This document shows positions 11,355 to 21,289 of a DNA stretch of 64,000 nucleotides, piece after piece (within the stretch, counting starts at the first letter, position 1; every line of letters starts with the position of its first letter). Below the pieces are notes generated by a model. The model was not told where the DNA came from. It did not search any database and saw nothing but the letters and a program-made list of their open reading frames with translations. Source of the DNA: Glycine soja (Eukaryota > Streptophyta > Magnoliopsida > Fabales > Fabaceae). Where the stretch lies: NCBI RefSeq assembly GCF_004193775.1, contig NC_041002.1, positions 5,195,261 through 5,259,260 on the forward strand, written 5' to 3'. Made by a program: the position numbers and the translations under genes.

Positions 11355-13999
11355 ACTAAATATGTATATGCTGACAAAGATAGTGAAGATAACCATGATC
11401 CATCTGCAAAGTATAGTCTGGATCCACATACTTGGGAACAATTTGCAAAGAGCCAACAAAAGCCTAATTGGCAAGTTTGACGTAACTTGTTTTTACATAA
11501 AATTTGATTTAGGTAAAGTTTGTTAAACTAATTATTTCACGGATACTGTTTTTACATCATGACAGGGAATAAGGAAAAAAGCTCAGGAGATTCAAAAATT
11601 CAATGATTGCCCCCACTTATTGTCTCGTGGGGGATACGATCTGTTGGGAAAAAAAATTGAAGGACAAGAAAAGGAAGACAAAACTCCATGATGCTGAGTT
11701 TACTGAAAATTCAGCTATGATCGAAGACCCTCCATCCCCGATTGCAAGACATGTCAAGTGGAAGATGGCTCGAACAAAGCGATATGGCCAGATGACATCT
11801 ACAGCGGCACAAGAGATCTCTGACAAAATTGTGAGTTGATGTTATGAGTTAATTTAAACTAGAACTATTTGTATGATGATAACCTAAGAACCCAATGTTC
11901 CCTTTTTGTTGTTGTCATAGGATGATTTACAGGAACAAACGACACAAGGCAGTTTTGTGCCAGATGGTCGTCAGGACATATTGAATACTGTGCTTGGCCG
12001 ACCAGAGCATCTTGGTTGTGTTCGTGTAGTTGGACATGGTGTCACCATCGGCCATTACTTTGTACAAGCATCGCGTGGCTCCAACACTTCTTTGGCAATA
12101 ATCACCGCAGAACAATTGGTTGAAATCATAGGAAATCTAAAGGAAGAGTGGAAGAGAGAAGTAGAAGAGGAAAACAGACGGAGTATGGAGATAATGAAAA
12201 AAGAGTTGAAGGAGGCGATCAAAACTGAGTTATCCCAAATGGCCTCGCAACACTCACCCCCATTAGACGCGCTTGACCCTGACGTATTAGCTGCACATGT
12301 AAGCACCAAAGGAAGTTGTGTTGAAGTTGTTGGAAATGTTGTAACTAAGGAGCCTTCTGCGGTTGATGTCACTACTATGGGGTTGTACATAGTTGGTGAC
12401 AAGTGTACACGGCTAGTGGCCTTGGGAAAGGTGTTTGATAATGCTGCCACAATGTACACAATGTCCCGTCTTCATCACTTACGCAGATGATGTGGTCAAG
12501 GTCAGTGTTGTGATTGTTTACAACAGTGACGTGATGGTCCCATTTCCCAAGTAAGAGATTCAGTATGTCAAGGAGGCCATTAACATTTTCATTGGATGGC
12601 CGACACATCTTTTGAAACCTATCTCTGATGTAAGTAATATGATTTTCCCTCTGATTGTTGTCATTGACATTGACATTGGTAATACCTCCTTGTAGGGCAA
12701 TATATGTAATTGTTGTTTTCTTTAACCATATAGGATTCAAACCATAATGTGCAGAAACCAGTGGGACGTGTTGATGGGAGCAATGTAGGTGCTGCAGAGG
12801 ATCCATTGGGAGATTTGATGAAGATATTGTATGACGTGTACCAAAAGCTAGAGGAACTCCCGTGGGATGGGACGAAATTTGGGCTTCCAAATGTAGAAGC
12901 AAGATTTTTCATCACACATGTTGATGTAGCTAAGATAATAGCAGGTGACAAGTGTCTGAACATATCTATACTGCAGTTGTGGATGATGTAAGTCATTTGA
13001 ATTACAAGGTTTCATTTTTATTACCTCATAATGAATATTGTTTCAAAGTAATAGCTTATCAATAATGATTTGCTTGGGTTCGAAATAGGTTTATGGATGA
13101 CTGCTGTAGAAGCAAAGATCATGGTTCAGTGTATGGTTTCCTTGAGCCTCATTCGATACACAATGCTAAGGATAGACGTCAACAATGTTAACATTACATT
13201 GAAACATGGGTCAAGGAGTCACAACGACAACTGTACTTAGGAGCTTACTTGAATCAGTAAGTTAAAGTTGTGTAAATGCTTTCTAATCATTGATGGTTTA
13301 TGAAGTAGCTAATTATAATTGCCGACTTTAGGGCACATTGGCAACAACTTGTTCTATGTCCAAGGGAAAACATTGTTGTTTGGTTTTGTTCTTTGCGAAA
13401 AAAGCCTGATATTAACATAAAAGCTGCAATTAACAGGTTCTCCTCAAATTTATAATTGATTTACTGTATAATTGTTGTTCAGACTATGACAAGGTTTGTC
13501 ATGAAATATATGTTTTTTTTGTAATTTTTGTGACAAGTCCAATGAAGACAATAACCAGTACTTTCGAAGGTATGTCTGATCAAGCTACACCTTGGTGGAT
13601 TGAACCAAAGGTTAGTAATTATTTAATCAATAGGTGTTTGCAATGAAGACATTTTACACTTTCTATGGGTTCAATGTTAAATATGTTTTCATTGTAAAAT
13701 TTAGAGTCATGTTCAAACCGGAGGCTATGAGTATGGATATTATATCATGCATTGGATGTGGTGCATAGTTACTTGCGGTTTGAAGGATGATTGGAACAAG
13801 GTATATTTACTGACACAAATTTCAATTGTTAGAATCTATAATATTTGTTCAATTATGTTTGCAATCGTTGCTAATAATGCCATGGGTTGTTAATTTTGTA
13901 GTGGTTTTCTGATGGAACAGCGTTAGAAGTGGAAGCCATCACTACACTTCGCAAGAAATGGGCAACATACTTTTTAGCTATTAAAAAAATTGGATGTTA

Positions 14000-14200
14000 A
14001 ATATGATTTAGATTATGTAGGACGAAATTTTTTCCTTCATGACATGCTTTATTGTGAACATTATAAACAATTTTGGTTAATAATTGACAATTTTTAACAA
14101 TAACTTTCTTGGGCTCTGTCTACATGTATGTCTTGATGTCTATATGAGGTTGTTAGTCAGAAGCACAATTTGTTGGAAATAGCAGTAATGCTTCAAAATT
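14000..14200. other. Spacer between CACTA coding remains and captured gene fragments
   Basis: AT-rich sequence with no gene visible. It separates the last protease exon from the polygalacturonase-like exon. Confidence 0.4.
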
Positions 14201-14204
14201 GATC

Positions 14205-14462
14205 TTCACTTCCTTTGAGTACAAAGGTATAAATTACAGGGCTCATAGTGCTTCATTGACTGATTTTTGTGGTGTTGGAGCTAGAAATACATCAAATACA
14301 AAGGCTTTTCAGTCTGCAATCAGTCATCTGAGTCAGTTTGCTTCTAAAGGAAGGGTTCAACTGTATGTTCCTACTGGGAAGTGGCTTACAGGGAGTTTTA
14401 GTCTAATCAGTCACTTCACTTTGTATGTAAACAAAGATGCTTTTCTTATTGCATCTCAGGCA
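14205..14462 (+). pseudogene. Polygalacturonase-like exon fragment
   Basis: Polygalacturonases (glycoside hydrolase family 28) cut pectin in the cell wall. This single open stretch reads like the N-terminal exon of a plant family member: SLTDFCGVGARNTSNTKAF, then SKGRVQLYVPTGKWLTGSF and SHFTLYVNKDAFLIASQ. Relatives usually read DFGGVGDGKTSNT here, so conserved residues have drifted. The catalytic part (NTD, DD and HG motifs) is absent and the next sequence is unrelated. The frame ends after an exon-like boundary at ASQ. I infer a DNA-level capture of one exon, not a working gene. Confidence 0.72.
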
Positions 14463-15149
14463 TGTATTTTGTTTTATGTTCACTCTTTTAAGACTTAGTG
14501 ATCACTAATATGATGAAATCATGACCTGGTTAACAATCAATTTCCGGGTTTGCAACAACTATGCTTGTGTTCTCTGGGTGAGATAGGCTATATGGATTAC
14601 ATAACACCATTAGATTCGATTAAAAATCAAATCCTCTTAAATATTATTCATTGTAAGATTTTTTAATAATTTATTTCAAGTTTGAACATCTATCCTTCTT
14701 TTATATGACTAAAAATATTGTAATCTACGTTCCTCAGCAGTGTTTCTTGTAACCTTCTTTGTATGTGTTTAGAAATCTTAACTGATTTTCTGTCATCTTT
14801 TTTTTTCATAGGTCTTTGCATTCCATCTTAGTTTTTCTGCTCACTATGATATGTTGGAGGCTTCTATTTTGTGGTGAGTATTTATTGTTATTTCTATGCC
14901 TACTATTATGTTTCTTTGATAGTTGGTTTTTTGTAGTCCTTATTGAGCTAAGGAGAATAAGGTATTTCTTGATTGAAGCTTTGTTTCTTATATTGAATAT
15001 CTACTCTCTATAGAGAGTTCCATTTCTTTTAATTGTTGTTGTATTCTTAGGTTGTATTGGATATGGGTATCCCTGCTTACCTAACAATAATGTTGCCGAA
15101 CTAACTTCTTCCATTTAATGGTTTTTAACATATTGGCAAATACTTGTAG

Positions 15150-15370
15150 GCTTGCAATGCTCATGCTTCTGTTGAACACATTTCCAAAAGCAACAAAGTA
15201 TGTCAAGAGTTAGTTTTTTCGATTCTATCATTTCTTTCCTAAAATGCTTATGCTTCACAAAGAAGCATTCATTTTTATGTGTTTGTTTCAGCAACTGTAA
15301 GCTTCGGAAAGGTTACTTATGAACAAAAGCAAGAAGTTGAAAATTCTGGGTTGGCAATAAATTCATGGTC
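15150..15370 (+). pseudogene. Long-chain acyl-CoA synthetase fragment, two exons
   Basis: Plant LACS enzymes activate fatty acids with CoA and ATP. Exon one (15150-15205) reads LLNTFPKATKYVK; after an intron-like gap, exon two (15291-15369) reads ATVSFGKVTYEQKQEVENSG then LAINSW. This matches the stretch just before the AMP-binding motif in LACS proteins, in the right order and with an intron between. Nothing else of the roughly 660-residue enzyme is present; the ATP-binding motif is missing. A 22-bp tandem duplication (TGCAAGAACATGTCTGTTCA unit) follows at 15371-15414. The identification rests on my knowledge of the family. Confidence 0.6.
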
Positions 15371-15520
15371 AATGCAAGAACATGTCTGTTCACATGCAAG
15401 AACATGTCTGTTCAAAATTTGTTTTATGAAAAAAATGAGGGCATGGTTAAACCAAATAGATGTACTCTGAGACTTTGACACACAGATTTGTTTGGTCCAA
15501 GGGACCGCATGATTGATAAC

Positions 15521-16860
15521 TGTTAGTCATTATTTATGACTAACTTTTGTATTGAATAGTTACATGAAATTAGCATCTTTCCTCAAATTTATGGTTCTTT
15601 TTGTAGGAATTGTACATATTTTCATGTTTAGTTTGATTTTATATAGTAGATACTCACATTTTGTGAATTAATGTTGAAACCACTTCAGTTTCAGGCTAAA
15701 AGAAGAAAAGGTTCAAGCAGTTGATGTCTCGCTAAGCGAGACATATGCGCTTAGCGAGTGGCATCCTCTAAGCGGGGCATGTAGCTCACTTAGCATGCTA
15801 GGAAACCCTAGAAGAGGATCAGTCAGAGATGTGCTCGTCCGGCGCGCCGCAAGCTCGCCCAGCGAGTCATTTGTCTCTTCTCGCGCTTAGCACGCCCAGC
15901 TCGCTAAGCCAAATTTCACTTACTCTCGTTAAGCGAGCCTTCAGAAGCTGAAACGTCCAAGTAGCCTTTAAAACACTAAAGTTGGCGAAAACTAAAGAGA
16001 GGAGTCGAAAAACAGAGCCAAGGGAGAAGCTAGAGCGACAAAAACAGAGTCACCAAGAGAGTTTAGGTTAGAGGAGTGAGATTAAGGTTCTAAAGGTTGA
16101 AGGAGACATCCTCAACCCTTCTTAGCCATTTTCCTTCACTCAAAATCTATTCTTCTTTGTATTGAAAGCTCATTACTTGTAATGAAAGGCTAAATCTCTT
16201 GGTTGGGAAGTTCTACTGAACCTTTGATGTAACATTCTTTCATTATCTATTTAATGTTGTTTTTATGTGTTCATTGCTTCTATCCTTTCTTATTTTTACA
16301 TGCTTGTGGCTTGATCACCCATTAATTTTATAGTTAGGATTTTTAGCATTGGGAAGTGCTTTAAAGTCTTAGAACTTGGTAGAGCAAGCTACAAAACTGT
16401 ATGTCTAGGAATGGAGTGCATCAATCTAGTCCATATTATGTTGTAGACTTAATGCAACTCTTGTAGGCTGAGTTTGTTGAGGGATAGGGGTCGAGGTTTA
16501 AAGAGAGTTAGGCCCATTCACTTGAGGGATCTTGATTTGGGTAATTTCTCAGCATAAGAACACTAGGATAACATTAAATAGAGAAAAATACATAACAACA
16601 TCAAGGAAAATTCAGTAGAATGACCCAACGCTTTTTACTTGATTGTTTTACTTCTCAAACTTTAGATATTTAGTTTATAGTTAACTAGATTTTAGAACAA
16701 AATCCCAACTTGATATTTGCTTGCTTTCATTTTATACAAATGTTTGCTCACTGAATGTACAATTTTGAGTGAAACAAATTCCCCATGGATACGATACTCG
16801 GTCTTATCGTTTTAATATACCACTTGTGCGAATCGGTACACTTGCCAACATTCACGAACA
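15521..16860 (+). mobile_element. Solo LTR, 1340 bp, with ATAAC target duplication
   Basis: It starts TGTTAGTCATT, ends CACTTGCCAACATTCACGAACA (last CA at 16860), and is flanked by ATAAC on both sides (15516-15520, 16861-16865). Inside are repeated CTCGCTAAGCGAG-like palindromes (15728-15940), a region rich in GAAAAACAGAGCC-type text, and a T-rich stretch with TGCTTGTGGCTTGATCACCC. There is no coding sequence or second LTR, so it is a solo LTR left by recombination. A related LTR lies at 32145-34131. It sits between the LACS fragment and the oxidoreductase fragment. Confidence 0.88.
15728..15940. repeat. CTCGCTAAGCGAG-type palindromes in the solo LTR
   Basis: Variants of the self-complementary core are repeated: TCTCGCTAAGCGAGA, GCGCTTAGCGAG, CTCGCCCAGCGAG, AGCTCGCTAAGC and CTCGTTAAGCGAG. 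Copies are 20-60 bp apart and make this part of the LTR unusually GC-rich. Confidence 0.75.
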
Positions 16861-17230
16861 ATAACTTCTCTTAGGCTTTGATAATTTTGATTTGTAACTT
16901 AAGCATGATAGGAGAAATGGGGTAAAATAAGGTGGTATGTGTCTCTGTGATGAACATTATTAATTTATCATGTCAGATGAGTGTGATCCTGGATAAAACA
17001 AGTGGAGTCTCATAATATCAGATCCTCTTGTTTTAATCTATACAACTATACATGTTTGATTTCAATGACTTGGAAAAACCCAAAGTATCTATGTTGTGTA
17101 ATATTACATCTTTTGTGCAATACAAAGCTTCTCTCCACTCACAGTCTTTCAAATGCTATATCCTTTCATCATCTAGAACATGTGTTTTCATCCATAATCA
17201 ATAATTCTAAAAAAAAATGAATAATGATAG

Positions 17231-18825
17231 GTAAGTTTTAGCTCAGGCCGCTATTTTGGTGGCAACAACAATGATGTTGTTTCTCATCTTCCATTTGATG
17301 TAGGATTTGACGTATAAATATATCACATGTGTAGATATCTTGATATGAAGCCTACCACTTTATGCATTAGACCTTTCCTTACATGTGTACATTTTTTTAA
17401 TGTTTATATTTTAGGTTGTAGGGATAATTGCAATAGTTGGGGATTCTGTCACTGACTTGAAAGTTGGTATGCCTTGTGCATTCATGACTTTTGGAGGCTA
17501 CGCTGAATTCTTAATGATGGGTAGTGCTTAACATAATGTTTTATATTTTTCCTTTCATATTAATGACTTAATTATTGGAGTTTCCATGTACCACTTATTT
17601 AGAAAACCATGTGTTTGGTTATTAAGTTGATCTAATAATGATACTGCGATGATATTTATTATGATGTAAGTTATTGAAGTTGTCTTGTTACTTGGGATAG
17701 ATTCCTTCAAAACATGCTCTTCCAGTGCCTAGACTAGATCCTGAAGTTGTTGCCATGCTTACATCAGGATTGACAGCCTCAATTGCTCTAGAAAAGGTTG
17801 ACTAATATAATATTGTCTCCTTGCTTCAGATGTATCCTTATTTCTAAGTATTTGAGATTATACTCATCTTTGATATCAATGTAAATCAAGCCTTTTTTTT
17901 ATTATCTTCTGTGAATCTTCCACTGGCTTGTCTTAATCAGAGTTTCCTTTTTTGTACACTCAAAAGGCAGGACAGATGGAATCTGGAAAAGTGGTCCTTG
18001 TTACTGTTGCGACATGAGGAACTGGGCAATTTGTTGTTCAGGTACTTCATAAATCCCATGCCACTTTTCTCAACCATATGTGCTTGTGTATATGTTTCCA
18101 AGAACTATTTGTTGTAACAAATTGATTGTTTCTTGATATTCTATAGTTGTAGGCTGAACCTGGGAAAACTAACCAATATTTTACAAAAAAATCAGCAGAA
18201 TTTGTATCTTTTACTCTATTTTTTTCACACTTTCTATATTGATAGACATTTATCATCATACTATTTTATTCTCTTTTTTTTTCCAAGCATTAGTTGTTCT
18301 TGAGATCACACAAAGGACTCTTGTATATATTTCCTTGATTCTTTAAGACCAAAGATAAATGCCCACTATTTTAAGACAAAGATTGCTTGTTCTTTTTCCA
18401 TTTCTTATTAAATGCTTGGAGATGAGGTCCTATTCTATGAAACAAAGAAAGGCAAAAGAAAGTAGTCAAGATAGACTATCTCTTTACTTAAAATAATGGA
18501 CTTCACAGGTGGAGTGTAGTAGGAAAGTATTTGTGTAAAAGAAGCGGTTGAAAAATAAATAAACGAAAAAATTTGGAAAGCTTGCTCAAATCTATTAATA
18601 GATAACTTGGTTGGTACTTCAATCTTGATTTTGTAGTGTAAAATTTATGCAATTTCTCTGCATAAAAGTTTCTTTGTTCGGCCTATTAATTTGGATTATT
18701 GCGCAGCTAGCAAAATTAGCGGGAAATACAGTGGTTGCAATTTGTGGAGGTAGGGCAAAAGCCAAGCTTCTGAAAGATTTGGGAGTTAACAGAGTCATAG
18801 ACTATCATAGTAAAGATGTAAAAAG
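17231..18825 (+). pseudogene. Quinone oxidoreductase / zinc-type alcohol dehydrogenase-like gene fragment
   Basis: Five exon pieces with introns retained read as the middle of a medium-chain reductase: SSGRYFGGNNNDVVSHLPFD (17240-17300), VVGIIAIVGDSVTDLKVGMP with FMTFGGYAEFLM (17415-17518), SKHALPVPRLDPEVVAMLTS (17701-17796), AGQMESGKVVLVTVAT then GTGQFVVQ (17967-18041), and LAKLAGNTVVAICGG with KAKLLKDLGVNRVIDYHSKD (18707-18825). The cofactor-binding motif, AxxGGxG in relatives, carries a TGA stop at 18015-18017. The N- and C-terminal parts are missing. Plant relatives are NADP-dependent reductases of the ZADH2/prostaglandin-reductase-3 type; the exact parent gene is not certain. Retained introns indicate DNA-level capture rather than a processed copy. 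Confidence 0.75.
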
Positions 18826-20480
18826 TGTATGTTTTGTAAATCCTTTGATTCTTTTTAGAGTTCCTTCAACCATAACTGCTTTTATTGAAACAGTTAGGTT
18901 AAAAAAATCATTATAACCTAATTAACCATTTAGATGGTTGACGTGTCCTTTGATTTAAATATTTCTTTCACTGACAGTTGGCTCCTTCGTATTAATTCTC
19001 TTTTTTTATTGTGTTAAGATATTCAATATTTTTAGCATATTAGGATATACATATATGTATAAGGTCAGACCCTAAAAATGCACATTCAATGAAATCAACA
19101 CAATTACATTATGCCATTCGTGTGTTTTCAGGTCCTTTATATATTTATCTAATTGAAATGCCCAACAAGTTGCTATTTAGTTTCTAACAAACGATCCTAA
19201 TTCTATTCAAATTGCTTGTATTATCTCTTCTATTGTGTTGAATGAATTTTCAGACTTAGTTTCCAGAATGTCCCTGATATTATTGACTATTGAGTTAAGT
19301 ATTGACACCCCTCAATTTTTGTTCCTTTTATAGTCCTTTTTTTTTTATCATACACTAGCAACAACCCAATGAGCCTAAAATATAAAAATAAAATTATTGA
19401 ATTCCAGAAGAAAAAATATTTACCTTTTGTTGAATAATAAGAAAGTAGAAATTCATCTTTAACCTGTGTTGGAAGAAATGTCACAAGTCACAACATCTCT
19501 GTTGAGCAATTTGCATGATGGAATACCTATAAACTCTCTTTAAACAAATGTGCTCTATCAAACAGGCAAACATTACAATATCATCGTATTACATTTGCTG
19601 ACAAAAGCTGTGAATATCAAATGTTCAAATCATTAATGAATATACAGAGACCAATCAAACACCACAACTTAAATCTTTAATGAATATCAAATGTTCAAAT
19701 CATGGCTCCAATTTTAGTGAAAATTGGCATCTTACTTTGTTGATTCTATTTTGGTTCTTATCTTTATTGGAACAAATGATGTAAATTAAATATACAGAGA
19801 ACTCCCAATATGCAATATCATTTCATTCAAGTTATTGATAATAGTCCCCTTTTCAGTTTTAGGATATCATACAGGAATGCTTGGAAGTATTTTTTTCTAT
19901 CAAAGACAAGTAATAAAGTGTAAACAGAGTTTAGTCTTATTAGTGTGTTTTAATTTTGATTTTAGTCTAACAGAAGTAATATAGAGGGCAATTGTTTTTA
20001 TAAGATTTGGTTTAATATAACTTGTTGGAATATTGTTATATAAAACATTGTTTTTAGGGTAAAATTACCAACAACTGCACCTGTAAAAAAACTGATTCAA
20101 TCTCTATAAGGACTTCTATATGAATATGCTGTATTAGGAAGTGTTCAGTTTCCAAATTTAATTTTGGATGGTGGAACCAATGTCTTTTTTAAACTACTCA
20201 TTTTGAAATGTAGAATTAGATTTTACATTGTTACCCAAACATTATAACATAAATCTTTTACTAATTTTATGTGCATATATCTACATTTCAGGAAGTTTGC
20301 TCCCTATCTCTTCTAATCTCCTGTTTTGTTTGTTGTATTGTTATGATTGTGCTGTTGGACTGATACTTTATATGCCGAGCACTAGAGTTTTTATCATCTA
20401 AAATAATGTATTCATGTGTCTAAATCAGGGGAAACACAACCCATGAAATAGTCAATGCCACTAAGAGTTGTTGTAGATTT
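18826..20480. other. AT-rich stretch without a gene
   Basis: No coding family is visible. A short direct repeat (GAATATCAAATGTTCAAATC) occurs near 19613 and again near 19682. The sequence lies inside the presumed CACTA element between captured fragments and the copia scrap. Confidence 0.5.
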
Positions 20481-20499
20481 GCACAACCTTTAGAGTATT

Positions 20500-20640
20500 G
20501 CATAAGCAAAGGGTGTGTACACAACTAGACATAACACATGTAGTTGGTGTTGTTAGCAGATTTTTGGCTAAACCAGGAAAAGAGTATTGAAATGCTATGA
20601 AGTGGATTTTAAGATATGTCAGAGCAACTTCCAAAGTCAG
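20500..20640 (+). pseudogene. Ty1/copia reverse-transcriptase scrap
   Basis: The frame reads RVCTQLDITHVVGVVSRFLA then KPGKEY, a TGA stop where relatives have Trp, then NAMKWILRYVRATSKVS. This is the well-known C-terminal end of the copia reverse transcriptase (TRPDIAHAVGVVSRF..GKEHWEAVKWILRYLRGTS in relatives, from memory of the family). Only about 45 residues remain, and no LTR or other domain is nearby. Confidence 0.72.
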
Positions 20641-20964
20641 CTCCTTGTCACGGCCTTATAGAATATAGTAAGATAAACTTAATTTAAAGATCATATGTTT
20701 TTCATTTGTACAATTATGAATAACATACAAATTATTTAACACATATGCCACTCGAGTTTGTATACTCTTTTCAACTGTCAATAATAAAAATTGCATAGCA
20801 AAAGTTTTCTCAATTAATACGGTTTTAGTTGTTTCACGACTTGTATGATTCACGCATAATGAAATGCATCGTATGCTTAACATGCATTATTGGTCAAACA
20901 AGCCCTAAACGTACATGACTTTTGATGATGGATATCAATAATTATAAAATAGTTGGGGAAAAAA

Positions 20965-21258
20965 AATTCTTCTACGACGATTATGTCAAAAACCGTCTTA
21001 GAATAAGACGATTATTTGCATAACTGTCTTAGAATCCTTTACATACTAAGACGGTTGTACCAGAAAACCGTCTTAGTATGTAAAGGATTCTAAGACGGAT
21101 ATTTGCATAACCATCTTAGAATTCTTTACATACTAAGACGATTACGGAACCGTCATCGTAGATTATTTCACAATTAACGATGTGTGTTTCGACGACAGCT
21201 CATAATCGTCGTAAAAAGTCAAAATTAACCGACTTAGAAAAGCGCTTTTCTAGTTGTG
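20965..21258. mobile_element. CACTA right terminus with subterminal repeats
   Basis: The segment ends GCGCTTTTCTAGTTGTG at 21258. Its reverse complement, CACAACTAGAAAAGCGC, resembles the legume CACTA end CACTACTAGAAAA with one base changed. Inside are repeated CCGTCTTAG and TACGACGATTATG motifs on both strands, the subterminal repeats expected to bind transposase. This is the plausible right end of the large element containing the two CACTA pseudogenes. The matching left end was not found, so the length is unknown. Confidence 0.65.
21026..21096. repeat. Perfect 31-bp inverted repeat with a 9-base loop
   Basis: Arms at 21026-21056 and 21066-21096 are exact reverse complements, beginning GTCTTAGAATCC and ending GATTCTAAGAC. 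The loop is 21057-21065. Transcription through it in either direction would give a strong hairpin. Confidence 0.9.
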
Positions 21259-21289
21259 TTAAAACACAAATTTTCATTTGTGTTTCCTT

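Larger units (their letters stand above)
7964..13999 (+). pseudogene. CACTA second gene: plant transposase (Ptta/En/Spm) plus Ulp1-like protease, decayed and split
   Basis: Exons in several frames, separated by GT-AG introns, give the order seen in many plant CACTA elements. An N-terminal transposase_24 part has GPHKEKFHSYLGVVAREKIP and [12 protein letters not shown] (8110-8435), continuing after the inserted LTR as TTKYVYADKDSED (11355-11480) and on through 11570-12430. A coiled, charged segment (EEWKREVEEENRRSMEIMKK) follows, then a DUF8039-like piece (12500-12630). A Ulp1 (C48) peptidase region lies at 12750-13999, with the active-site His in AHWQQLVLCP (13333) and the block GGYEYGYYIMHWM (13720). 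Relatives have ECGYY there, so the nucleophile Cys is replaced by Tyr. Stops and frameshifts occur at several places. Confidence 0.82.

Noticed and set aside
14811..14875. Possible exon reading VFAFHLSFSAHYDMLEASIL
   Set aside because: It is flanked by plausible splice sites, but I cannot match it to any protein family, so no feature is claimed.
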